This document shows positions 19,381-27,638 of a stretch of 39,901 nucleotides of DNA, one piece after another. Position numbers and translations under genes: made by a program. The notes under the pieces are model-generated. The model saw nothing but the letters and a program-made list of their open reading frames with translations. It was not told the origin of the DNA and did not search any database. Every line of letters starts with the position of its first letter. Within the stretch, counting starts at the first letter, position 1. This DNA is from an uncultured Selenomonadales bacterium (GTDB lineage Bacteria; Bacillota; Negativicutes; Acidaminococcales; Acidaminococcaceae): the NCBI GenBank assembly GCA_900315805.1, contig ONAN01000026.1, forward strand, positions 1 to 39,901, given 5' to 3'.

Positions 19381-21722
19381 TGATGAACAAGAGGTTTCAA
19401 GTCATTTGGAGTGAGGCAAGAAACTGCTATGTAGTGGTTTCAGAAATAGCTGGACGGAACAGCAACGCTGCCAAGGCGGGCGTAAAGCGGACGGCAGCCG
19501 TGCTGGGCGCACTGTGCCTGGTGTCCCTCGGAGGGGCAAATGCGGTGCTGGCGGCGGCGGATACGACGCCTGGCGCCGGGAGCGGCGTGGCGATCGGTAC
19601 CGGCAGTAACGCGCCGAAAGCAGAGAATGTGGCCATCGGGAAAGGGGCCGGCATTGCCTATTCCAACGGAGCAAGCAATGCTACCGGTGATATCGTGGTC
19701 GGAAATGGCGCCAATATCAACAACTATGCCAGCCAGGGCGGCAGCATCGCCATCGGGAAGAACGCAAAAGTGTGGAATATGGCTGGCGGCGGAGAAGCCA
19801 GCTTTGCCTTCGGGCAGACGACCTACAGTGGAAACTTGTTTTCTCCGGCAAGGATCCCTGAGGACCCGACGAAAGTCGTAGGCAGCATTGCCATCGGCGA
19901 TAACACCTTTGCCCGTACCGGCAGTACGATGATCGGCTCCCACAACTATCGAGGCGAGTTGGGGGATACGACGGTGGACAGTGCCACGACAAAGACGAGT
20001 GCGCTGAATGTCTACGCCACCACGATTGGTGCCAACAGCTTCAGCAATGGCGCGTTTACCACGAGTACCGGTGTGTACAACATCATCTCCAGTAACTACA
20101 ATGGCGGACGACTGGCAAATCCCGTGAAGAATCTGGGGGCCACCATCAACGGGTCCTTGAACAGCATTGAGTCCATGAATAGTGACTATTATTCGGGGAT
20201 TGCCAATACGGTGAGCGGTGTGGCAAACCGCACGTTCAATGCCAACGGGGCTCTGGTGTACGGGGCTGGCAATGAAATAACAAATTCCGTCGTCAGGATC
20301 TCCTCCGAGATTAAGGATAGCGGTGCCTCTGCAAAAGAGTTCGCTGACAAACTGAGAAAGGCAATTAGTGATAGTGAAGGCGGCGGAGCCACCCTGGCAA
20401 TCGGCGGCGGCAATAAAGCGGATTATACGCAGAAAACATCCATCATCGGCGTCAATAATACGGTGAAGGGGACTCGTGACGATGTAAGCACCTATAATTC
20501 CATTACGGGTTTTAAAAACACCGCAACGAATGTGAAGCATGTCACCGTGTTCGGCTCTGAAAACACGGTGACGGACACCAAGGGAGTCTTGGTCCTGGGC
20601 GACAAGCGGACTGCCAATGGTGCCGATGGCAGCATCATCCTGGGCTCCTCGGCCGACGGGACGACCACCAGCGTTAAGAAGGCGGTGGTCCTTGGCGCAG
20701 AAGCCAATGCGGCCTATGAAGGCGGCGTAGCGTTGGGCGCTGATTCCAAAGCTTCCATTGATAAAGGGGTCGCGGGGTATGATCCCGACACCAAAACGGC
20801 CTCGACAGATACGGGCAAAACATGGACGGCAACCGCCGCTGCGGTATCCGTCGGTGATGAATCCAACAATATAACCCGTCAGATTACCAATGTGGCGGCC
20901 GGGTACAATGACACCGATGCCGTCAACGTGGCGCAGCTGAAGAAAGCCATGGCTTCTGCCGGCACGGGGGGAGTTGCGCGGGATACCCGGAATACGGTTC
21001 GGGCAGGAACCCATGTCCAGGTGGATGAAACTCCGAATGCGGACGGCAGTTCCACCTACACGGTATCCGTCAAAGCGGACGGCAAAGTGGAAAATGGTAA
21101 CACGGGGATTGTGACCGGCGGCACCGTCTATAACGAAACCCGTACGACCGCGGACGGTACCTATACCAAGGTATCGAATACGGCCGGTGAAAACATTATG
21201 GCCCTGGATACCCAGGTAAAACAGAACACCGACGCAATTACGAACGTAGACAACCGGGTAACCAATCTGGACAACAGGATGGACCGGATGGATGGCCGCA
21301 TCGACCGGGTCGGTGCCGGAGCGGCTGCGCTGGCAGCGCTCCATCCGCAGGATTTTGATGTCGAGGATAAATGGGACTTTGCGACAGGGTACGGCCATTA
21401 TCGCAGTGCCAATGCCATGGCCGTCGGTGCGTTTTATCGTCCTGACGCCAAAACCATGGTCTCTGTCGGAGGCAGCATGGGCGGTGGGGAGAACCTGCTG
21501 AATGTGGGCGTGTCCCTGAAGTTTGGCAAAAGCAGCCCCTACGCCGGCTCTTCCAAGGCGGCCCTGGCTTCGGTGATCGAGGACCAGAAGAAGCAGTTGG
21601 ACGCCCAGGATGGCACCATTTCTGATTTGAAATCCCGCAATGCGGCATTAAGCGAAAAAGTGGAAAAGCAACAGGCCCAGATTGAAGAGATTCTGCGCCA
21701 ATTGGCGGAACTGAAGAAATAA
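19368..21722 (+). CDS. YadA-like trimeric autotransporter adhesin with a C-terminal coiled-coil extension
   Basis: A type Vc surface adhesin of about 784 residues. The N-terminus has the extended signal peptide (MNKRFQVIWSEARNCYVVVSE) seen in large autotransporters, followed by a hydrophobic core ending LAAAD. The head region has YadA-type repeats (SIAIGKNAKV, AVVLGAEANA, GVALGADSKA). A neck follows (ITNVAAGYNDTDAVNVAQLKKAM), then a short coiled-coil stalk (ITNVDNRVTNLDNRMDRMDGRID) and the four-stranded YadA anchor (FATGYGHYRSANAMAVGAFYR to GVSLKFGK). Unlike canonical YadA, it does not end at the last beta-strand. About 60 further residues form a second coiled coil (LDAQDGTISDLKSRNAALSEKVEKQ..), which would lie in the periplasm. 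ATG 19368 and ATG 19383 are both credible starts. The gene is flanked by the two DnaA-box repeats. Confidence 0.9.
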   Translation: MVGKMMNKRFQVIWSEARNCYVVVSEIAGRNSNAAKAGVKRTAAVLGALCLVSLGGANAVLAAADTTPGAGSGVAIGTGSNAPKAENVAIGKGAGIAYSNGASNATGDIVVGNGANINNYASQGGSIAIGKNAKVWNMAGGGEASFAFGQTTYSGNLFSPARIPEDPTKVVGSIAIGDNTFARTGSTMIGSHNYRGELGDTTVDSATTKTSALNVYATTIGANSFSNGAFTTSTGVYNIISSNYNGGRLANPVKNLGATINGSLNSIESMNSDYYSGIANTVSGVANRTFNANGALVYGAGNEITNSVVRISSEIKDSGASAKEFADKLRKAISDSEGGGATLAIGGGNKADYTQKTSIIGVNNTVKGTRDDVSTYNSITGFKNTATNVKHVTVFGSENTVTDTKGVLVLGDKRTANGADGSIILGSSADGTTTSVKKAVVLGAEANAAYEGGVALGADSKASIDKGVAGYDPDTKTASTDTGKTWTATAAAVSVGDESNNITRQITNVAAGYNDTDAVNVAQLKKAMASAGTGGVARDTRNTVRAGTHVQVDETPNADGSSTYTVSVKADGKVENGNTGIVTGGTVYNETRTTADGTYTKVSNTAGENIMALDTQVKQNTDAITNVDNRVTNLDNRMDRMDGRIDRVGAGAAALAALHPQDFDVEDKWDFATGYGHYRSANAMAVGAFYRPDAKTMVSVGGSMGGGENLLNVGVSLKFGKSSPYAGSSKAALASVIEDQKKQLDAQDGTISDLKSRNAALSEKVEKQQAQIEEILRQLAELKK

Positions 21723-21741
21723 AGGTTCTATAATAAATGTT

Positions 21742-21781
21742 GGGGTGAGGAAAGGTAACCTTTCCTCACCCCGGTTTTTTT
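21742..21781 (+). terminator. Strong rho-independent terminator of the trimeric autotransporter
   Basis: GGGGTGAGGAAAGG (21742-21755) pairs perfectly with CCTTTCCTCACCCC (21759-21772) across TAA, followed by GG and seven T. It lies 20 bp after the stop codon. Confidence 0.95.
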
Positions 21782-21968
21782 GTAAAAAAAGTGGACATAG
21801 ATAACATCCACACCTTACAATCTCCCCCAAGTGCCCGCCATGGACGAGTTTCGCAGACCGCCTGGCTGCGGAACCTGGGTGCAGCAACTGGGCGGATTCC
21901 GGCGCAGGTCCGCACTCCCTGGACACCGGAAAAAGGATTGTAAAATCCCCCTCTGCATTTCCGAAGGG

Positions 21969-22383
21969 GAAAATTTAAATTCTGACAATTCCGCCAAACG
22001 TAAACCGCATGGGGCCGCCCTCCCTGACTTATCCATAGAAAGTCAAGCATCTTTTTCAAATAATTTACAGGGCCTTTACAGATTTTACGCTTGACAAGAA
22101 GAGCAAAAACACCTTATATGGTGCTTTTGCTCTTTTTTTATGGGATAAACCCTATATGTAGTGTTGTGCATAATCCTCAAGATATACACATGACTTATCC
22201 ACAAGTTGTGGATAAAAAAAGTGGACAAGGGAGGAAAATGGCGTAAAACTCCCGATATTTTGCAAAAACGGTGGAAAACGCCTGTGGATAAAACGGAAAT
22301 CTGTGGATAACCCTGTGCATACATCGGGAAATCCGGAACACGGTGTAAACCGCAAATGTTGTATCGTGCCCTGCGTGGACATT
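21969..22383. repeat. DnaA-box-rich direct repeat, copy 2
   Basis: Second copy of the 18249-18670 element, same orientation. Five 9-mers match TTATNCACA on either strand: 22165-22173, 22195-22203, 22207-22215, 22283-22291 and 22302-22310. Two more are degenerate: TTATCCATA near 22030 and TGTGCATAC at 22314. Relative to copy 1, one 9-bp TGTGCATAA unit is missing. Its right end runs directly into an autotransporter 3'-end relic. Confidence 0.8.
22100..22139 (+). terminator. Rho-independent terminator inside DnaA repeat 2
   Basis: AGAGCAAAAACACC pairs with GGTGCTTTTGCTCT across TTATAT, followed by T7. Compared with copy 1, two adjacent stem pairs differ on both arms while pairing and loop are kept. 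Confidence 0.85.
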
Positions 22384-22410
22384 CCGGGCCGGGATCAACT
22401 GGAAGTTCTA
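22384..22410 (+). pseudogene. Relic of an autotransporter gene 3' end (last ~8 codons)
   Basis: CCGGGCCGGGATCAACTGG followed by AAGTTCTAA matches the last codons (RAGINWKF, stop) of the autotransporter genes ending at 27042 and 31754. The homology continues into their shared downstream terminator region. The rest of the gene is absent. The junction with DnaA repeat 2 lies at a shared GACAT, consistent with a deletion. Confidence 0.8.
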
Positions 22411-22469
22411 ACGGAGGTTCTAACGTTCTTTTCCTTGGCGCGCCCGAAAAACAGGACATCTTATCCCTT

Positions 22470-22513
22470 AACGACACGGACTTGGGAAATTCCCTGGCCC
22501 GCGTCGTTTTTAG
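22470..22513 (+). terminator. Autotransporter-type terminator, copy 1 (behind a relic)
   Basis: AACGACACGG pairs with CCGCGTCGTT (one mismatch) around an inner GGGAAATTCCC palindrome, then T5. The same element follows both intact autotransporter genes (27101 and 31801). Confidence 0.75.
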
Positions 22514-22570
22514 TTTCCAAATGAACGGGCAGGGAGCCCTCATTATCCCGCATTCCTGACATGAAGGCAT

Positions 22571-22625
22571 GGGGGGAACTTTTCCATAATAGGAGCAACT
22601 GCACCGTAATGGAAAAGTTCCCCCC
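22571..22625. repeat. Conserved-loop hairpin, copy C
   Basis: A 17-bp perfect stem: 22571-22587 (GGGGGGAACTTTTCCAT) pairs with 22609-22625. The 21-nt loop at 22588-22608 is identical to copies B and D. AAGGCAT precedes it and TGCC follows, continuing the pairing. Confidence 0.85.
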
Positions 22626-22633
22626 TGCCGCAC

Positions 22634-22670
22634 GCAACTGCACCGTATTGAGAAAAGGGCCACCTGCCTT
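22634..22670. repeat. Conserved-loop hairpin, half copy
   Basis: Only the last 14 nt of the loop (GCAACTGCACCGTA) and a right arm (TTGAGAAAAGGGCCACC) plus TGCCTT are present. This half is the exact reverse complement (31 nt) of the left half of copy A at 4571-4601. No left arm exists, so it cannot fold alone. Confidence 0.75.
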
Positions 22671-22745
22671 ATTTTATCCCATGTATACTTTTTTGACCGT
22701 TTTTTACCAACAAACATGCAGTTTCCTGTAATAAAACGTAGAATT

Positions 22746-22797
22746 TCGTATACTTTCGTATAATAGAATTTATATTTGCGGGTGTTAAAATTATAAA
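22746..22797 (+). promoter_or_regulatory. Promoter block of the first large autotransporter
   Basis: A segment with TATACTTTCGTATAATAGAA, a TATAAT at 22759-22764 and a conserved GGGTGTTAAAAT-like downstream word. The same block recurs at 27438-27487 before the second autotransporter. TATAC/GTATA can also form a small hairpin. No clear -35 was found. Confidence 0.55.
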
Positions 22798-22835
22798 CAA
22801 GAAAGAACAATGTATAAACTTATTACTTGTAGGGT

Positions 22836-22911
22836 GGAATTCTATAGCCAGAACGTATTCAATTTGTCGACGGAAAACGGCCGGGATTAACTGGAAGTTC
22901 TGATTCCCGGA
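22836..22911 (+). pseudogene. Relic of a second autotransporter gene, internally deleted
   Basis: Around 22851-22886 one frame reads YSQNVFNLSTENGR. This matches YSQNVFNLSTEYGR in the barrel of the neighbouring autotransporters. In a different frame it then passes directly into AGINWKF and a stop (to ~22911), the C-terminus of the same proteins. The two segments are joined at GGCCGGGA, present in both places in the intact genes. About 150 barrel codons are missing between them. Confidence 0.75.
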
Positions 22912-22980
22912 TGTAGATTCAGGCAACGATTGCAGAAATGTAAAAACATATAAGGGTGTATTAAAAAGGAGAGATGAGGG

Positions 22981-25900
22981 ATGGCACGCTTTACAAATGA
23001 AAAACAGAAACGGCTTGGCCGGTTGGTAACACTGGCGTTGATTGGAGCTACGGTCTCTTTCGGTATGACCGGAACAGCTTCTGCCTTTGAAGAACATTAT
23101 GTAATTACCGATGCCCAGGTTCATGACGGCGGCCCGCTTTTGACCTGGCGGAGCCAGACTGGGGCAGGCACGCAGACGATTTCCGACGACAAGGTTGTCA
23201 TTTCTATGACGGCGCCGGTGATCAGCGCCTCGGGCTGCGTGAACGGGCACAATACCTATGGGTACAGCGTAATTAAGACGGATGGCAGTGCTGCCGCCAA
23301 ATTCGACATTGACGGCACCAAGGGCGTGTCCATTACATCCATCGGGAACCCGGTCCTTACGGATGACAACTTCATGCGCGGTACAGAGGACAAAAACTAC
23401 AAAAAGTCGAATGTGCTGACGGCACGGGACAAGAGCAGCATCACGATAAATTCGGCGGACGGCGATGTCCATTTGAACCTGGCCGACGAAGTGGCACCGG
23501 CGAACCGCGACGGATCCTATAATTTAATCATTCCGTTCTACAAAGGGTATAGTTCCCAGTCGAATGTTGTTAGGGTACAGACAGGATCCAAGGTTTCTTT
23601 GAAAGGGAAAAATGTCACTGTATCCATGGTGGGAAAGGAACAGGCCGATGGCACCCATTACTACGATCCTGACGTTCAGTACGGATATAATTACGGTTTC
23701 AACCTTACAGAGAAAGGTTCTTCCGCAGAGATGATTGCCACGAATGGGAACAACTGCATCACTATGGAGAATGCCGGCACGGAATTCTCCTATGGCGCCG
23801 CTGTCTGGAACGATTGCCAGTTTACGGCCCAGGCGTTGAAGGGCGACAACATTTTTATGGTGAAACCGGATCCGACGCGGGAAATGCACGGTTATTATGT
23901 GGTCAGGGGCGGTACCGGATCCAATATTAAAATCGAAGGCATCAACAATACCCTGCAGGGGGAAGGAACCTCGACATCTTCGGAGTGCTTTATTGTAGAA
24001 ACCTATGGCGATGCAACGATTACGGCGGAAAAGGACAACAATTTCCTAATCAAGTCGAATTCCACAGGTTTCCATACTGCATTAGTAGCGGGCAGGGGAT
24101 ACCATTCTCCCCTGACTTCGCACATCTACGTTACGGCTAAAAACGGCAATAATACGATCTATGTGGATCCTTCTTCTCCTGTTACAATGTTTGTCGGCGT
24201 TTATTCGGGCGGCGATGATTCCGTCATTTCCCTTTCGGCGCCGAATGGAGAGAACCGGATTGTGGCTGATATCAACACGGAATCGGCGAAACAGACGCTG
24301 GAAAAGTATGGAAAGAATACGAACGGGATTTCATCGAATTTTGAAGGTATCCAGGCTTTGGATGACAGAAGCCAGATCCTGCTGGACAGTCAGCGGAATA
24401 TTGTGGAAATCTTTCCAGCCAAATTCGGCACTTCGGAATCATCGGAAAAAGGAACCGGTATCCTGCTGGGGTATTCTGCTCCGGACTGTCTCATCAGTCT
24501 GAAGGCGCAGCATGATAACATTGTCCGGGCCAGTTCCTACGGCATGGATTTGGAAGAAAATGGTTCCCACGTCAATCTGGAAGCTGTCCATGGTGACAAT
24601 ATCGTGTACGGCGGCATGTACGGCATTAACGGGACGGCCCAGGAGTTCGTCAGCATGCATACGCAGGAAGGCAATAACAGCGTAACAAGCGAGGGAACGG
24701 CCATTGCGGCCCAAAACAAGTGCGAAGTGTCCATGAAGGCCGACACCGGGGATAACGAGGTCCGCGGCAAGGAATATGCCGCACGGGCAGAACAGAACGG
24801 GCAGATTACGATAGAGTCTCCCAAAGGGACCAACTATATCAGTGCCGAAGGTACGGCGGTGGACATTATGGCTGGCGGCACGTCCCGGATTACGGTGACA
24901 GGACAGTCCGTGATTGAAGGAAATAAGGCCGCCTTGCGGACGGAAAAGTGGGAATACTCCAGGGACCAGGATCCTGTGGGCGGCACGATTCAGGTCAATT
25001 ACGACGGCAACAGTTCCATTACGGGCGATGTATACGGCCTCAATGAGGGAACTGTCAACGTAACACCGCAGAACAGCGGCAAAATGGTTTTCACAGGAAA
25101 TGTCTATGGCGCCGACGAACAGATTTCCCTGGCGGATTTTGACCAGATGCCTGCTTTTGAATTGAAGGGATACTACGGTGTAGTCAACAAGGCATGGGCC
25201 GATCTGTCTTCCGGTGGTACGGCCAATGTGGAACTGTCCGCCGGGAGCAGCATGACCGGTATTGCCGATACGGGCCGCCGCTATGCCAAAACCTTGTTGG
25301 AAAAGCGCAAAGCCACGTTTGACGAGAAACTGGAAAGCGCCCTGCAGCATTTGCACGATTTGTATTTTTCGTGGTATGAAGAGTACGCAGGGCATACGCT
25401 GACCGATGAAGAAAAAAACCAGTTTGAAGAGGACTGGAACCAGTTCTTCCTTCCGAATTATAAAAATACATACAATAAAGACACCATGCTCCAGCAGTTT
25501 GAGTCGAATGCGGCTGATGCGGTAGGCGAAGTCAACATCAAGTTGAACGACGGCGCCCTGTGGGATATGACCGGTTCGTCCGCCGTGACGACCCTCGGTG
25601 GCACCGGCGGCACGGTGTACTTCGAAAATGGCGGCGATGCACTGGAAATCGGCACGCTTTCCGGCCGCCAGACCTTCGTCATGGACCTCAACGCCGGCGA
25701 CGGTTCCGACAGTGATATGCTCTACATCAACGAAGGCACGCCGGATGAGCAGACCCTCGTCGTCAAGAACCTGCACGACCTGGACCAGCAGATGGATCCA
25801 GGCGACGCCATCCGCTTCGCCGTGGTCAGCGATTCCCAAAACGAGTTCCGCAACGGCAAGGTCGTCGGGTACACGACGAACGGCATCTACCGCGATGCCT

Positions 25901-27042
25901 TCACGGTCGAGTACCGCGATGTGGCATCGGATCCGCTCAACACGGATGCGTATAACAATGCCTACAACGGGGATACCTCGGACGGCGTGCGCAAACCGAC
26001 GAGTGCTGAAGTGCAGTCCCTTTACTACGACGGCTACGACAATCCGCAGAACGTCTACCTGGTGAAATCCATCGACGACATCAACGACGGCGCAGTGACG
26101 CCGGGCCGGGCAAGGGATATCGTATGGCGCTACGTGACCGACCTGGACACCTTCACGAACCGCACGGGCGAGTCGCAGTACTTTACGCCGGACGCCGACC
26201 AGGGCGGCTGGATCCGCTACAAGTACCGTGACCTGGGCGTTGACGGCGTAGGCGAAATCGACGGCAACACGTACGAAGTTGGCTACACGACCGTATCCCG
26301 CCAGAACGACGAACGCAAGCACCGTTTCAGTGCCTCCGTGGCCTACGGCCGGGAAAGCGGCAATTGGGAAGGTTACGGCGGCGACCTGAAGGTCCGTGAC
26401 CTGTCCTTCAACCTGTACGATACGCATGAGTATTTCCCGAGCGCGGAAAAGATGGCCCAAAAACCGGCCTGGAAACAGGGCACGCACAGCTACTGGGATA
26501 ATTACCTCAAGTACCATCACGTCAAGACCGAATACAGCGCCGTGGACCACATTGCCGGTACCAAATTTGACGGCGACTACAGCCAGAACGTGTTCAACCT
26601 GTCGACGGAATACGGCCGGGAAAACAAACTCAGCGAGGCATGGAGCTGGGTGCCCCAGGCGCAGCTGCAGCTGAGCTATGTCGGCGGCTACGACTACACC
26701 GACTCCCAGAACCTGTCCGTCTCGGCGGATCACGACTGGAGCCTCATCGGCCGCGTCGGCTTCGACCTGGTGAAGAAACTCGACGCCAAGAACGACAGTA
26801 AGCTGTACCTGAAAGCTTCACTGCTCCACGAATTCCTGGACGGCTACGATGTGACGACATCCTACCAGAACGACCGCTATACCGACGACGGCGACCAGAG
26901 CGGCACCTGGGGTGTCTTCGGCCTCGGCTACAGCCTGCAGAGCGGCAAAAACCAGTACCTGTACTTCGACGCCGAACGGTATGTAGGCCACGACTTCGAA
27001 CGCACCTACAACATCCGGGCCGGGATCAACTGGAAATTCTGA
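22981..27042 (+). CDS. Type Va autotransporter, large passenger (copy 1)
   Basis: A 1353-residue outer-membrane autotransporter. The ATG at 22981 follows AAGGAGAG. The signal peptide is MARFTNEKQKRLGRLVTLAL then IGATVSFGMTGTASA. The passenger (to ~residue 930) is built of degenerate repeats around Gly-Asp/Asn-Asn words (HGDNIVYGG, EGNNSVTSEG, TGDNEVRGK, KGTNYISAEG), as in right-handed beta-helices. A charged coiled segment follows (residues ~765-840, LEKRKATFDEKLESALQHL). From PGDAIRFAVVSDS (~940) onward the sequence is nearly the same as in the gene at 27714. The C-terminal barrel (~1050-1353) ends GINWKF, with the expected terminal aromatic. The passenger coding region is visibly less GC-rich than the barrel. 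No catalytic motif was seen; an adhesive or structural role is likely. Confidence 0.9.
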   Translation: MARFTNEKQKRLGRLVTLALIGATVSFGMTGTASAFEEHYVITDAQVHDGGPLLTWRSQTGAGTQTISDDKVVISMTAPVISASGCVNGHNTYGYSVIKTDGSAAAKFDIDGTKGVSITSIGNPVLTDDNFMRGTEDKNYKKSNVLTARDKSSITINSADGDVHLNLADEVAPANRDGSYNLIIPFYKGYSSQSNVVRVQTGSKVSLKGKNVTVSMVGKEQADGTHYYDPDVQYGYNYGFNLTEKGSSAEMIATNGNNCITMENAGTEFSYGAAVWNDCQFTAQALKGDNIFMVKPDPTREMHGYYVVRGGTGSNIKIEGINNTLQGEGTSTSSECFIVETYGDATITAEKDNNFLIKSNSTGFHTALVAGRGYHSPLTSHIYVTAKNGNNTIYVDPSSPVTMFVGVYSGGDDSVISLSAPNGENRIVADINTESAKQTLEKYGKNTNGISSNFEGIQALDDRSQILLDSQRNIVEIFPAKFGTSESSEKGTGILLGYSAPDCLISLKAQHDNIVRASSYGMDLEENGSHVNLEAVHGDNIVYGGMYGINGTAQEFVSMHTQEGNNSVTSEGTAIAAQNKCEVSMKADTGDNEVRGKEYAARAEQNGQITIESPKGTNYISAEGTAVDIMAGGTSRITVTGQSVIEGNKAALRTEKWEYSRDQDPVGGTIQVNYDGNSSITGDVYGLNEGTVNVTPQNSGKMVFTGNVYGADEQISLADFDQMPAFELKGYYGVVNKAWADLSSGGTANVELSAGSSMTGIADTGRRYAKTLLEKRKATFDEKLESALQHLHDLYFSWYEEYAGHTLTDEEKNQFEEDWNQFFLPNYKNTYNKDTMLQQFESNAADAVGEVNIKLNDGALWDMTGSSAVTTLGGTGGTVYFENGGDALEIGTLSGRQTFVMDLNAGDGSDSDMLYINEGTPDEQTLVVKNLHDLDQQMDPGDAIRFAVVSDSQNEFRNGKVVGYTTNGIYRDAFTVEYRDVASDPLNTDAYNNAYNGDTSDGVRKPTSAEVQSLYYDGYDNPQNVYLVKSIDDINDGAVTPGRARDIVWRYVTDLDTFTNRTGESQYFTPDADQGGWIRYKYRDLGVDGVGEIDGNTYEVGYTTVSRQNDERKHRFSASVAYGRESGNWEGYGGDLKVRDLSFNLYDTHEYFPSAEKMAQKPAWKQGTHSYWDNYLKYHHVKTEYSAVDHIAGTKFDGDYSQNVFNLSTEYGRENKLSEAWSWVPQAQLQLSYVGGYDYTDSQNLSVSADHDWSLIGRVGFDLVKKLDAKNDSKLYLKASLLHEFLDGYDVTTSYQNDRYTDDGDQSGTWGVFGLGYSLQSGKNQYLYFDAERYVGHDFERTYNIRAGINWKF

Positions 27043-27100
27043 CGGAAGTTCCAGCGTTCCTTTCCTTGGCGCACCCGAAAAGCAGAACATCTTATACTTT

Positions 27101-27143
27101 AACGACACGGACTTGGGAAATTCCCAGGCCCGCGTCGTTTTTG
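27101..27143 (+). terminator. Autotransporter-type terminator, copy 2
   Basis: AACGACACGG and CCGCGTCGTT close a stem over GGGAAATTCCC, followed by T5. It lies ~60 bp after the stop of the first large autotransporter. Confidence 0.8.
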
Positions 27144-27270
27144 TTTCCAAATGAACGGGCAGGGAACTTATTTATCCCGCATTCCTGACAGAAAGGCATG
27201 GTGCCCCTTTTTAACCCCGCAATAAGCGGGCAGGAGCCTTATTTATCCCACATTCCTGATATGAAGGCAT

Positions 27271-27325
27271 GGTGGCCCTTTTCCCAAAATAGGAGCAACT
27301 GCACCGTATTGGGAAAAGGGCCACC
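27271..27325. repeat. Conserved-loop hairpin, copy D
   Basis: A 17-bp perfect stem: 27271-27287 (GGTGGCCCTTTTCCCAA) pairs with 27309-27325. The 21-nt loop at 27288-27308 is identical to copies B and C. Compared with copy A, a T-A pair has become C-G, with both arms changed together. AAGGCAT and TGCCTTA flank it. Confidence 0.85.
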
Positions 27326-27437
27326 TGCCTTAGGTATTGAAGAAAAGTCCCCCCTGCCCCCCCATTTTATCCCTTGTATACCTTTTGAACGGCCTTATGC
27401 AGGAAAACCATTATTTTATGCAAAAAAATAGGCGAAT

Positions 27438-27487
27438 CTATATACTTTCGTATAATAGAATATATCTTTTAGGGTGCTAAAATATAG
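27438..27487 (+). promoter_or_regulatory. Promoter block of the second large autotransporter
   Basis: The same block as at 22746: TATACTTTCGTATAATAGAA with TATAAT at 27451-27456, then GGGTGCTAAAATATA. It implies a leader of about 250 nt before the start codon. Confidence 0.55.
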
Positions 27488-27638
27488 TATGAGGAAAGTT
27501 TTGCACCAACACACCAGTTTTGAAAGAAGCAATCCTGTCAAGACGATTGCCGGGCAAACAAGAGGATGACACAAAATGACAAGGCATTCGGGAAAGCATT
27601 CGGACCAAACTTGGACAACGGTAAATTGTAAATTGCGG

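Larger units (their letters stand above)
21723..22980. other. 1.26-kb intergenic region with repeats and autotransporter relics
   Basis: In order: a strong terminator, the second DnaA-box repeat (21969-22383), a relic of an autotransporter 3' end with its downstream terminator (22384-22513), one complete and one half conserved-loop hairpin (22571-22670), a promoter block (22746-22797), and a second autotransporter relic (22836-22911). No intact gene was seen. Confidence 0.7.

Noticed and set aside
18249..22383. Minus-strand frames conserved between the two DnaA-box repeats (for example one reading AAPCGLRLAELSEFKF)
   Set aside because: Conservation is explained by near-identical DNA in both repeats. 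The frames differ in start, end and downstream reading, and no ribosome-binding site supports them.
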